5,507 nucleotides of DNA, taken from Candidatus Bipolaricaulota bacterium. GTDB lineage: Bacteria > Bipolaricaulota > Bipolaricaulia > Bipolaricaulales > Bipolaricaulaceae. Shown in pieces: positions 1-5,429 of this stretch. Location: NCBI GenBank assembly GCA_014360945.1, contig JACIWM010000073.1, forward strand, positions 1 through 5,507, given 5' to 3'. The notes under the pieces were generated by a model that searched no databases, was not told the origin of the DNA, and saw only the letters and a list, made by a program, of their open reading frames with translations. Position 1 is the stretch's first letter, and every line of letters begins with the position of its first letter. Both the position numbers and the translations under genes were made by a program.

Positions 1-145
1 GGTCCCCCTTGTGGTTTCTCCGGGCGCGGCTTTCTTGGGAGCCATTAATTTGGCCCGCCGTTACAACCTCGGCCTCATCGGCTTCTTGCGGGGAAAACGC
101 TTCAACATCTATTCTGAACCGCGCTGGCTTAAAACAGACCCTTGA
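1..145 (+). CDS. fdhD: FdhD, sulfur carrier for formate dehydrogenase (C-terminal end only)
   Basis: The 5' part lies outside the window. Reading from base 2 gives 47 codons and a TGA stop at 143-145. The peptide contains VPLVVSPGAA, then a short helix (INLARRYNLG), then LIGFLRGKRFNIYSEPRWL. The block 'GF-RG-RFN-Y' is the characteristic C-terminus of FdhD. From family knowledge, FdhD passes sulfur from a cysteine desulfurase (IscS) to the molybdenum/tungsten bis-MGD cofactor, which cytoplasmic formate dehydrogenases need for activity. Where many FdhD proteins have a Ser-Ala-Pro-Thr-Ser/Asp-Leu stretch, this one reads SPGAAFLGA, so the Pro-Thr pair is not visible. The last 17 bp overlap the end of fhs on the other strand. 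A formate dehydrogenase gene may lie to the left. Only the tail is visible, so identification rests on one conserved block. Confidence 0.8.
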   Translation, partial: VPLVVSPGAAFLGAINLARRYNLGLIGFLRGKRFNIYSEPRWLKTDP

Positions 146-1892
146 CTTGGCCCGTCTCCACGTCGATATCGATCCTTCGGAAGGCCGGATCCGAGGAGGT
201 GCCGGGCATGAGGGTGATGTCCCCGGCCATGGGGCAGAGGAATTGCGCGCCGGTGAAGATGAGGATATCCCGAATGGGAAGCTTCCAGCCCTTGGGCACA
301 CCTTTTGTGTTCGGATCATGGGAAAGGGAGAGGTGGGTCTTGACCATCATGGTGGAAAAGTTTTGGAAAGCCGCGTTCTTTTCGAATTCCTTGGCTTTTT
401 CCTCAGCTTCCGACGTCCATACCACTCCGTCGGCGCCGTAAACCTCGCGGGCAATGAGCTCCACCCGCTCCCGCAACGGCATCTCCAATGGATAAAGGAA
501 GCGAAAATCCACGGGCTTTTCACAGGCCTCGATCACAGCGTCAGCCAGCTCCAAGGCGCCTTCGCCTCCCCGCAGCCAGTGCTCGCTCACTACACAGGCC
601 GCGCCCGTTTCTTTTTCCACGATGCGCCTGATGAGCTCAAGCTCGGCCTCGGTGTCGGTGGCGAAGCGGTTTATGCACACAACGGGATGCACTCCGGACT
701 TTTTCACGATGCCGATGTGGTGCAAAAGGTTGGCCACCCCTTTTTCCACGAGTTCCAGGTTCTCTTTTTTGTAGGCCTCGGGAAGAGGCCGGCCGGGCAC
801 GACCCGGGGCCCACCGCCGTGCATTTTCAGGGCCCGCACGGTGCACACGATCACCGCCACATTGGGAACAAGGCCGCTTAAACGGCATTTGACGTTCCAG
901 AATTTTTCAAAGCCGATGTCCGCACCGAACCCCGATTCCGTCACGTGGTAATCCCAAAGCTTCAGGCCCAAAAGGTCGCCGATGATGGAGGACTGGCCCA
1001 CGGCGATGTTGGCAAACGGCCCGGCATGGACCAAAACGGGCTGGTACTCCACGGTGCAGCAGAGGGTGGGGTTGATGGTGTTGCGCATCCAGGCGGCCAT
1101 GGCTCCAGCCACCTCCAGATCCTCACAGGTCACAGGGTTCCCACGCTTATCGTAGGCCACCGTAATTTTTCCGATTCGTTCTCGTAAGTCCTTTAAGTCC
1201 TTAACGATGGCCAAAATGGCCATGAGTTCGCTAGAGACGGAGACTTGAAATCCCGATTCCATCATGAATCCGTCGTTCCTTCCCCCGAGCCCGATGATGA
1301 TGCGCCGCAGGGCCTGGGCACAGAAATCTATGGCCCAACGCATTTGCACATTTCTTGGGTCGATATCCAGCCGGCGCAGTCCCCGCTTTGCCAGCTCTTC
1401 GTCGGAATAGTTGAACTCGTGCTGAAGCCGCGCGGTGAGAGCCACCATGGTCAAGTTGTGAGCGTTTGTTATGGCGTCGATATCGCCGGTGAGGCCAAGG
1501 GAGAACTCCACCATGGGGATGAGGAGGGCGTTTCCTCCGCCGGCGGCCGTGCCCTTGATGTTGAACGTGGGGCCGGCGGATGGTTGCCGGATGCATCCGC
1601 CCGCGCTTTTCCCCCGCTTGGCCAAGCCTTCAATGAGTCCGAGCGTGGTGGTGGTTTTCCCTTCCCCAAGAGGGGTGGGAGTGATGGCCGTGATATCGAT
1701 GTATTTCCCGTTTGGTCGGTTTTTGATGCGCTCCCAAATTTTTAAGTAGTCAAGTTTGCAAATGCGGCCGTAGGGAATGATCTCGTCCTTGCGCAAGCCC
1801 AATCTCTCCGCCCATTCCTCGGGGGTGGGCATATTCTTTTCCGCTTCCGCAGCAATCTGCCAGTCCGCCAAAACCGTAGGATCGTAAGGCAT
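129..1892 (-). CDS. fhs: Formate--tetrahydrofolate ligase (10-formyl-THF synthetase)
   Basis: Cytoplasmic enzyme joining formate to tetrahydrofolate with ATP, giving 10-formyl-THF; it is the entry step of the methyl branch of the Wood-Ljungdahl pathway and reversible in some anaerobes. The protein is 587 residues, slightly longer than the usual 555-560. Visible motifs: P-loop TPTPLGEGKTTTT at residues 71-83 (Lys79); QPSAGPTFNIKGTAAGGG at 103-120; LTGDIDAIT at 134-142; DIDPRNVQMRW at 177-187; IIIGLGGRNDGF at 198-209; TVRALKMHGGGP at 351-362; CINRFATDTEAE at 406-417; and a C-terminal GDITLMPG block at 558-565 ending VKGLF. ATG at 1892 was chosen over the longer frame (to 1985) because AAAGGAGG lies just upstream and the peptide before it (MRLPKHAF...) looks unrelated to the family. 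The tail has MPGTSSDPAF where classical enzymes have MPGLPxxPAA. The gene converges with fdhD and overlaps it by 17 bp. The match is over the full length; family assignment is secure. Confidence 0.97.
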   Translation of the reverse strand: MPYDPTVLADWQIAAEAEKNMPTPEEWAERLGLRKDEIIPYGRICKLDYLKIWERIKNRPNGKYIDITAITPTPLGEGKTTTTLGLIEGLAKRGKSAGGCIRQPSAGPTFNIKGTAAGGGNALLIPMVEFSLGLTGDIDAITNAHNLTMVALTARLQHEFNYSDEELAKRGLRRLDIDPRNVQMRWAIDFCAQALRRIIIGLGGRNDGFMMESGFQVSVSSELMAILAIVKDLKDLRERIGKITVAYDKRGNPVTCEDLEVAGAMAAWMRNTINPTLCCTVEYQPVLVHAGPFANIAVGQSSIIGDLLGLKLWDYHVTESGFGADIGFEKFWNVKCRLSGLVPNVAVIVCTVRALKMHGGGPRVVPGRPLPEAYKKENLELVEKGVANLLHHIGIVKKSGVHPVVCINRFATDTEAELELIRRIVEKETGAACVVSEHWLRGGEGALELADAVIEACEKPVDFRFLYPLEMPLRERVELIAREVYGADGVVWTSEAEEKAKEFEKNAAFQNFSTMMVKTHLSLSHDPNTKGVPKGWKLPIRDILIFTGAQFLCPMAGDITLMPGTSSDPAFRRIDIDVETGQVKGLF

Positions 1893-1896
1893 TGCC

Positions 1897-1904
1897 CCTC
1901 CTTT
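1897..1904 (-). promoter_or_regulatory. Ribosome binding site of fhs
   Basis: AAAGGAGG on the minus strand, four bases before the ATG at 1892. It is close to a perfect anti-16S match and fixes the fhs start. Its first base is also the last base of a TGA (1904-1906) that ends an upstream open frame. Confidence 0.85.
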
Positions 1905-2365
1905 CAAATCCCGGTGACTCCCAAAATGTTTGGACCGCGCTTTTCCCACCCCAGGGGAATCAAACGCATGCTTTGGTAGTCGCAACGAACCTTCCTAAGG
2001 TGTGCATCGCTTCTATGCATGTCTTTTCCTATCCCCGGGTTTTGGGCCTTCTTTATCTTCTGAATAACCTCTTCTACCACATGAAAAACCCTGTGTTCAA
2101 AGAAGCGCAGGAACGGCACGTCCAAATCGTTCATTTTAGACCAGAACCCAAAAAGCCTCAGGATTGTACACAATCTGTCTCTAAAGGGAACTAGCTCAAA
2201 CGAGCTCAACTGGCGCATATTATTTTTCTTATGGCAATTTTTGTCGAAAGAGACAGAAGTTTCACGAACACAGAACGTCGGGCTACCGGAGGCGGAAGAT
2301 GTCCAGTCCCTCAAGCTAGGCCAAAGTAAAGCACCTCTGCAACTTTGTCTGCTGCCTCGGCTCAC
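1904..2365 (-). other. Doubtful open frame ending on the fhs ribosome binding site
   Basis: A 153-codon open frame starting with GTG at 2365, preceded by AGGAAG four to five bases upstream, and ending with TGA at 1904-1906, 11 bases before the fhs ATG. That spacing is what a translationally coupled gene would show. Against it: the first 50 residues are rich in Ser, Arg, Cys and Trp and look untypical; no motif, signal peptide or fold is recognised; and the candidate promoter at 2219-2247 lies inside the frame. The C-terminal half has an amphipathic stretch (FLRFFEHRVFHVVEEVIQKI) that could be a helix. It may be a decayed gene or chance. I do not recognise it and assign no function. Confidence 0.15.
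2219..2247 (-). promoter_or_regulatory. Candidate sigma-70 promoter reading toward fhs
   Basis: On the minus strand a -35 box TCGACA (2247-2242, five of six consensus bases) is followed by a 17-bp spacer and a -10 box AATAAT (2224-2219, five of six). Transcription would start near 2212 and run about 320 nt to the fhs ATG. It is the best minus-strand match I found in the gap. An A/T-rich segment can give such matches by chance, so this is a candidate only. Confidence 0.35.
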
Positions 2366-2386
2366 TCATCTTCCTATGCTAGCATA

Positions 2387-2399
2387 AAGGAGATTGGCG
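2387..2399 (+). repeat. Left copy of 13-bp inverted repeat
   Basis: AAGGAGATTGGCG, exactly complementary to 2739-2751. A 13-bp match between two given strands within about 1 kb is unlikely by chance (on the order of 1 in 100), but the AAGGAG part resembles a ribosome binding site and may be under its own constraint. Confidence 0.7.
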
Positions 2400-2689
2400 A
2401 CCTCTACTATTTATGAGGATCGCTTACACCCAATCCGTTATATCCGATCATCCTAGGACTCCCTATTTCTGCAAGGAACGGCTTCCCTTGGATACATTTT
2501 GGAAGCCGCATGCGCTCGCTGAGCCTTCGGTCCATGAGTTGACGGATTTCAGAGCTTGTGAAACTCTTGCCTGAGATCCACATGGAGGCACACCTTGTTA
2601 ACGCCGAAGTGCTGGAAACCTTCGACAAAATAAAGGCTCAGGTTATCTTCTGTTACGGCTTTAAAGAATAACAGCACAAGCAACAGAAA

Positions 2690-2743
2690 TGGCGGCCAAA
2701 GGGGATAGGGTCACTCCCCTTCATTTTAGAGAATAAGCCGCCA
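2690..2743. other. Nested hairpin at the right end of the inverted-repeat segment
   Basis: An outer 7-bp stem TGGCGGC (2690-2696) / GCCGCCA (2737-2743) encloses an inner 7-bp stem AAGGGGA (2699-2705) / TCCCCTT (2715-2721) with a 9-nt loop. CATTTTAG follows the inner stem, so on the plus strand it resembles a weak terminator for the frame ending at 2671. It could instead be structural DNA of a mobile element end. Confidence 0.35.
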
Positions 2744-2751
2744 ATCTCCTT
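2739..2751 (-). repeat. Right copy of 13-bp inverted repeat
   Basis: CGCCAATCTCCTT, the reverse complement of 2387-2399. Its left part is shared with the 3' arm (GCCGCCA, 2737-2743) of a local hairpin. Confidence 0.7.
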
Positions 2752-2839
2752 CCTTTAGCACCTGTGGCTTTTGCTTCTTTGATGACAAGGGGGCATGGCA
2801 TGTCGTTCAGGGTGAGCATCGCCTGGAATTCAAGGCCCT

Positions 2840-2868
2840 CAGAGCTTGGACCTTCTCGCCAAGCTTTG
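2840..2868. promoter_or_regulatory. Ten-base-pair hairpin or operator upstream of the transporter
   Basis: CAGAGCTTGG (2840-2849) pairs with CCAAGCTTTG (2859-2868) over ten positions, one of them G-T, leaving a 9-nt loop. It overlaps the -35 box of the candidate transporter promoter, so as DNA it could be a repressor site. No T-run follows, so it is not an intrinsic terminator. Confidence 0.35.
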
Positions 2869-2884
2869 CAGCTTTGGCTATACT
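2856..2884 (+). promoter_or_regulatory. Candidate sigma-70 promoter of the transporter gene
   Basis: -35 TCGCCA (2856-2861, four of six) and -10 TATACT (2879-2884, five of six) with a 17-bp spacer. Start would be near 2891, giving a leader of about 70 nt before the ATG at 2962. Its -35 half sits in the 3' arm of the 2840-2868 palindrome. Confidence 0.4.
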
Positions 2885-2949
2885 GCTTTTTGTGGCACGG
2901 GATTCTTTGGAAGAAAAGCGTGAGCACAGGTTTTTTCAATTGCCATAGG

Positions 2950-2956
2950 AAGGAGG
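2950..2956 (+). promoter_or_regulatory. Ribosome binding site of the transporter gene
   Basis: AAGGAGG five bases before the ATG at 2962. It decides the start: the frame is open back to 2764, but the extra 66 residues have no such site and precede the first membrane helix with unrelated sequence. Confidence 0.85.
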
Positions 2957-2961
2957 AATTG

Positions 2962-4182
2962 ATGGCTTCAGTCCTGGAGCAAAGGCGCAGTCGCTGGCTT
3001 TTGGTTGGGGTGGGATTTTTGGCCAATCTTTGCATGGGCTCGATCTACGCGTTTAGCGTATTTCGGAAGCCCTTAGAGGCCTTATGGGGCCTTTCCGCGA
3101 CCTTAAGCGGGCTTCCGTTCATGGTCTTCCTGGCGGTGTTCGCCGGAGCCATGGCCTTAGCCGGAGGCCTTTTGGAAACATGGGGACCGCGCCGAGTCTC
3201 CATTCTTGGAGCGCTCTTTGTGGGCGCGGGCTGGCTTTTGGCTGGATTTTCCCCAAATATCGCGGCCCTGACCGCATTTTACGGAGTGATCGCTGGGGCT
3301 GGCGTGGGCCTGGCCTATGGGGCGCCCATCGCCGTGGCCAGCAGATGGTTTCCCGATCGGCGGGGACTGGCCGTAGGTCTCACTGTCATGGGCTTTGGTG
3401 CTTCGCCCCTTGTCACTGCCCCTATCATGAACGCCCTAATCTCCACGGTAGGACCGCTGCGCACCTTCACCATCCTCGGTGCCGTTTTCCTTGGGCTTTT
3501 GGTGCTTCTGGCCCTTCCTCTGCGCTTTCCTCCCAGTGATTCGGCTCCAAAAAGCCAGGGTGGAAAAGCGGAAGCTGGAAAAGGACTTGGCCCGCGGGAA
3601 ATGCTGCGCATGCCCGCGTTCTACGCCCTTTGGACCACGTTCACTATCGGCTGTCTTTCTGGGCTCATGGCCATCGGGATCGCCGCACCCTTTGGCCGGG
3701 AGGTGGTAAACCTTTCCCAGACCCTTTCCGCCGTGGCTGTTTCCATATTCGCTGTGTTTAACGCCTTCGGACGCCCGCTTTTCGGTTGGCTCACCGACCG
3801 TCTTACCCCGCGCTATTCGGCCATCCTCTCCTTCGGTCTCATCCTCCTCTCCTCCTTAGCATTGGGCCTTTTTGGAAAAGACAACACCGCTCTGTACTTC
3901 TTGGGCTTTGGGATACTCTGGATGAACCTGGGCGGGTGGTTGGCCATCGCGCCCACAGCCACCGCCACCCTCTTTGGCACGGAAAATTACGGCCGAAACT
4001 ACGGAATCGTATTTACCGCGTACGGAGCTGGCGCCATCCTAGGAAACATTCTCTCCGGGCTTCTGCGGGACCTAACGGGAAGCTACCTGGGTGTGTTCCT
4101 GCCTGTGGCCGGGCTTGCCACATTCGGAGTTCTTGTGGCCTTCGTCGGCCTCCGCCCAGTCCAGCAGGCTAAAGGGATGTGA
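2962..4182 (+). CDS. MFS transporter, OFA (oxalate/formate antiporter-like) family
   Basis: A 406-residue inner-membrane protein with about 12 predicted helices (near 12-34, 48-69, 78-96, 101-125, 136-158, 167-189, 218-240, 253-275, 286-304, 310-333, 346-367, 374-396) and a hydrophilic central loop at about 190-217. OFA hallmarks: NLCMGSIYAFSVF at 22-34, GVGLAYGAPIAVASRWFPDR at 114-133 followed by RGLAVGLTVMGFG, NAFGRPLFGWLTDR at 267-280, and ENYGRNYGIVFTAYG at 341-355. In Oxalobacter OxlT (418 aa), Arg272 and Lys355 bind oxalate. By position and context Arg271 here matches Arg272, but the lysine site is Tyr354. Exchange of oxalate for formate is therefore doubtful; formate, another monocarboxylate, or an unrelated anion are possible. 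It sits on the opposite strand between folD and fhs, with its own promoter and ribosome binding site. Family is clear, substrate unknown. Confidence 0.92.
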   Translation: MASVLEQRRSRWLLVGVGFLANLCMGSIYAFSVFRKPLEALWGLSATLSGLPFMVFLAVFAGAMALAGGLLETWGPRRVSILGALFVGAGWLLAGFSPNIAALTAFYGVIAGAGVGLAYGAPIAVASRWFPDRRGLAVGLTVMGFGASPLVTAPIMNALISTVGPLRTFTILGAVFLGLLVLLALPLRFPPSDSAPKSQGGKAEAGKGLGPREMLRMPAFYALWTTFTIGCLSGLMAIGIAAPFGREVVNLSQTLSAVAVSIFAVFNAFGRPLFGWLTDRLTPRYSAILSFGLILLSSLALGLFGKDNTALYFLGFGILWMNLGGWLAIAPTATATLFGTENYGRNYGIVFTAYGAGAILGNILSGLLRDLTGSYLGVFLPVAGLATFGVLVAFVGLRPVQQAKGM

Positions 4183-4492
4183 AAAGTGATTCAGTTCCGT
4201 TGAAAAGGAGGGAAAAGAGCTCCAGCCGCGCAATATCTGTCATGTCGACGAGAAAATCCTTTCAGAGACGCTTGCCTCTCGTCACCCATTCTGAACTACA
4301 TGAGTCTGTCGCAACTGATGCGTATAAACCTACTGGATCATGATCAGGGCCGCTCTGCAGAATGTTCTGTTTTCGCGGGCAAGTTAGTTTATATCCAAAA
4401 GGGCTTGGCCGATGGTTAGGGAAAATTAGTGACGTCCAATGGGAGAACGAAAGAGTCCGATTCGCTCACGGCAAGACTAGCAATAGTTTTTC
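4183..4492. other. Gap between the convergent transporter and folD genes
   Basis: About 310 bp without a convincing gene. Two tiny plus-strand frames are open (ATG at 4242, 33 codons; ATG at 4300, 39 codons, ending at 4419), but neither has a ribosome binding site or recognisable sequence. A 10-bp perfect palindrome GATCATGATC lies at 4336-4345. No strong terminator is visible for either flanking gene. Confidence 0.5.
4473..4491 (+). terminator. Weak candidate terminator after the transporter gene
   Basis: AAGACTA (4473-4479), loop GCAA, TAGTTTT (4484-4490) then one more T. The seven-pair stem is mostly A-T with one G-T, and the T-run is largely used in the stem, so it would be inefficient. 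It lies about 290 bp after the transporter stop and directly beside the folD stop. Confidence 0.2.
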
Positions 4493-5380
4493 TCAACTTA
4501 GCCTCACCTGATGCTCGCAGGCGGTGACCGTGTTCCAAATAAGCATGGCCACGGTCACCGGGCCCACTCCGCCGGGAACAGGGGTGATGGCCTCCGCTTT
4601 CTCCAACAAGGCCTCAAAATCCGTGTCTCCTACCAGTCGGAAGCCCGTTTTTTCCGTGGGATCGGGAACCCTGTTCACGCCCACATCGATCACCACCGCT
4701 CCCTCACGCACCATGTCAGTGGTGATGGCCTTTGGCGAGCCCATGGCCGCCACCAAAATGTCCGCTTGCCTTGTGAAATGCGCGAGGTTCGGAGTCCCGG
4801 TGTGGCAGACGGTCACGGTGGCGTTAGCTCCCGCTTTTTTCTGGATAAGGATGGCAAAAAGAGGCTTCCCGCTGATGTTGCTGCGGCCGCAGATCACCAC
4901 GTGCTTTCCCTCCGGAGAATAGCCGCTCCGTAGGAGAATCTGCCATACTCCGTGCGGGGTGCACGGAAGAAGGTAGGGTTCGCCGATGAGAAGCTTTCCC
5001 ACATTTAGGGGGTGGAAGCAATCCACGTCCTTTTGGGGATCAATGGCCTCGATGACCTTGCGGGGATCGATGTGGCGAGGAAGGGGAAGCTGCACGATGA
5101 TCCCGTGGAATTTGGAATCATCGTTGAGTTTTTTGATCTCCGCCAAAAGGCGCTCCTCAGAGGTATCCTCTGGAAACACGATAAACTTTGAATAGATGCC
5201 CATTTTCTGGGCGATTTTCTCCTTCTGCTTCATATAGGAAACGGAAGCTGGATCTTCGCCCACACGAACCATGGCCAGTCCTGGAACAATCCCGTGGGAT
5301 TTCAGGCGATCGATGCGTTCCTTTAGCTCGGCATAAACTTGGGCAGCAATCTTTTGACCAGAAAGAATTTGCGCAACCAT
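4493..5380 (-). CDS. folD: FolD, methylene-THF dehydrogenase / methenyl-THF cyclohydrolase
   Basis: Cytoplasmic bifunctional enzyme interconverting methylene-, methenyl- and 10-formyl-THF using NAD(P). It connects directly to the Fhs product. Full length at 295 residues (family about 280-300). Visible: YMKQK at 49-53 with catalytic Lys53 and Tyr49; GIIVQLPLP at 93-101 (Gln97); KDVDCFHPLNVGKL at 117-130 with active-site Asp120; Rossmann dinucleotide-binding GRSNISGKP at 165-173; VCHTGTPNLAHFTRQADILV at 191-210; VVIDVGVN at 229-236; TPVPGGVGPVTVAML at 266-280. Two departures: Cys121 where most members have Gly (KDVDGF), and CHTGT where many NADP-dependent members have HSRT or HSKT. The ATG at 5380 is preceded by AAGGAGA at five bases and the protein begins like the family (MVAQILSGQKIA). 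The family match runs from end to end. Confidence 0.97.
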   Translation of the reverse strand: MVAQILSGQKIAAQVYAELKERIDRLKSHGIVPGLAMVRVGEDPASVSYMKQKEKIAQKMGIYSKFIVFPEDTSEERLLAEIKKLNDDSKFHGIIVQLPLPRHIDPRKVIEAIDPQKDVDCFHPLNVGKLLIGEPYLLPCTPHGVWQILLRSGYSPEGKHVVICGRSNISGKPLFAILIQKKAGANATVTVCHTGTPNLAHFTRQADILVAAMGSPKAITTDMVREGAVVIDVGVNRVPDPTEKTGFRLVGDTDFEALLEKAEAITPVPGGVGPVTVAMLIWNTVTACEHQVRLS

Positions 5381-5385
5381 TGCTT

Positions 5386-5392
5386 TCTCCTT
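5386..5392 (-). promoter_or_regulatory. Ribosome binding site of folD
   Basis: AAGGAGA on the minus strand with a five-base spacer to the ATG at 5380; supports this start. Confidence 0.8.
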
Positions 5393-5400
5393 GCGCCGCT

Positions 5401-5429
5401 ATTATAGCCGTCCAGAAAACCTACACGAC
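5401..5429 (-). promoter_or_regulatory. Candidate folD promoter with perfect -10 box
   Basis: TATAAT on the minus strand at 5406-5401, perfect consensus. The -35 position 17 bp upstream (5429-5424) reads GTCGTG, a poor match, so an activator or another spacing may be involved. Transcription would begin near 5394, leaving a leader of only about 14 nt that just includes the ribosome binding site. Could be a chance match. Confidence 0.45.

Larger units (their letters stand above)
1893..2384. other. Gap upstream of fhs without a recognised gene
   Basis: About 490 bp with no protein I recognise on either strand. It is locally more AT-rich around 2205-2240 than the flanking genes. It contains a candidate minus-strand promoter (2219-2247), an imperfect palindrome GATTGT-AC-ACAATC at 2162-2175, and a 9-bp inverted repeat TCTGTCTCT (2174-2182) / AGAGACAGA (2249-2257) on either side of that promoter. 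Long frames are open on both strands (plus 1892-2194, minus 1904-2365), but neither peptide resembles a family I know, and they overlap each other, so at most one could be real. If the promoter is right, fhs mRNA has a leader of about 320 nt. No known riboswitch pattern was recognised in it. Confidence 0.5.
2385..2755. mobile_element. Possible decayed insertion element or MITE bounded by inverted repeats
   Basis: AAGGAGATTGGCG at 2387-2399 recurs as its exact reverse complement at 2739-2751; similarity continues weakly inward for roughly 15 bases with mismatches. TAGCA occurs just outside both ends (2380-2384 and 2756-2760) and could be a 5-bp target duplication, though the outer ends then differ by two bases. 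The interior holds short open frames on both strands: plus 2543-2671 (42 codons, contains LPEIHMEAHLVNAEV), minus 2549-2710 (53 codons, contains AVTEDNLSLYFVEGF) and minus 2407-2628 (contains SEIRQLMDRRLSERMRLPK). The two minus frames could be one gene broken by a frameshift near 2550. No transposase motif is recognised. Alternative: a relic of an ordinary gene with a chance repeat. Confidence 0.35.
2730..2948 (+). other. Doubtful open frame abutting the transporter gene
   Basis: Open for 72 codons in the frame ending TAG at 2946-2948, 13 bases before the transporter ATG and directly before its ribosome binding site. The peptide is partly protein-like: FFDDKGAWHVVQGEHRLEF, then a hydrophobic stretch SPSFAALAILLFVARD, then a charged tail. 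It has no ATG and no plausible start with a ribosome binding site. The candidate promoter (2856-2884) lies inside it, and the opposite strand (2721-3035) is open as well. It may be the relic of a gene cut off at its left side. Not recognised. Confidence 0.15.

Noticed and set aside
9..881. 290-codon plus-strand open frame
   Set aside because: Lies antisense to fhs, whose full-length family match and ribosome binding site are decisive; the peptide has no recognisable motif.
1893..1985. Longer N-terminus for fhs
   Set aside because: The added 31 residues do not resemble the family and lack a ribosome binding site; the ATG at 1892 has a near-perfect one.
1955..1990. TTGCGA as a -35 box close to fhs
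   Set aside because: The -10 position 17 bp on reads TGATTC, with almost no match to consensus.
2174..2257. 9-bp inverted repeat TCTGTCTCT / AGAGACAGA around the fhs promoter candidate
   Set aside because: A 9-bp pair within 100 bp is expected by chance about this often in a 1-kb gap; kept only as a note.
2130..2730. Direct 11-bp repeat TTCATTTTAGA at 2130-2140 and 2720-2730
   Set aside because: Only two copies, no flanking similarity, and low-complexity sequence; consistent with chance.
2893..2910. Perfect sigma-54 -24 element TGGCACG upstream of the transporter
   Set aside because: The matching -12 GC/TTGC at the required spacing is absent (TCTT stands there), so it cannot be a normal sigma-54 promoter.
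2764..2961. 66-residue N-terminal extension of the transporter
   Set aside because: No ribosome binding site, unrelated composition, and the candidate promoter lies inside it.
2721..3035. 104-codon minus-strand frame overlapping the transporter start
   Set aside because: Overlaps the well-supported transporter N-terminus; its part left of 2950 could belong to a relic but cannot be shown.
4336..4345. GATCATGATC palindrome between transporter and folD
   Set aside because: Ten-base palindromes are common by chance in 300 bp, and it is not placed near any promoter.
4300..4419. 39-codon plus frame MSLSQLMRINLLDHDQ...
   Set aside because: No ribosome binding site, no homologue recognised, and short enough to arise by chance.
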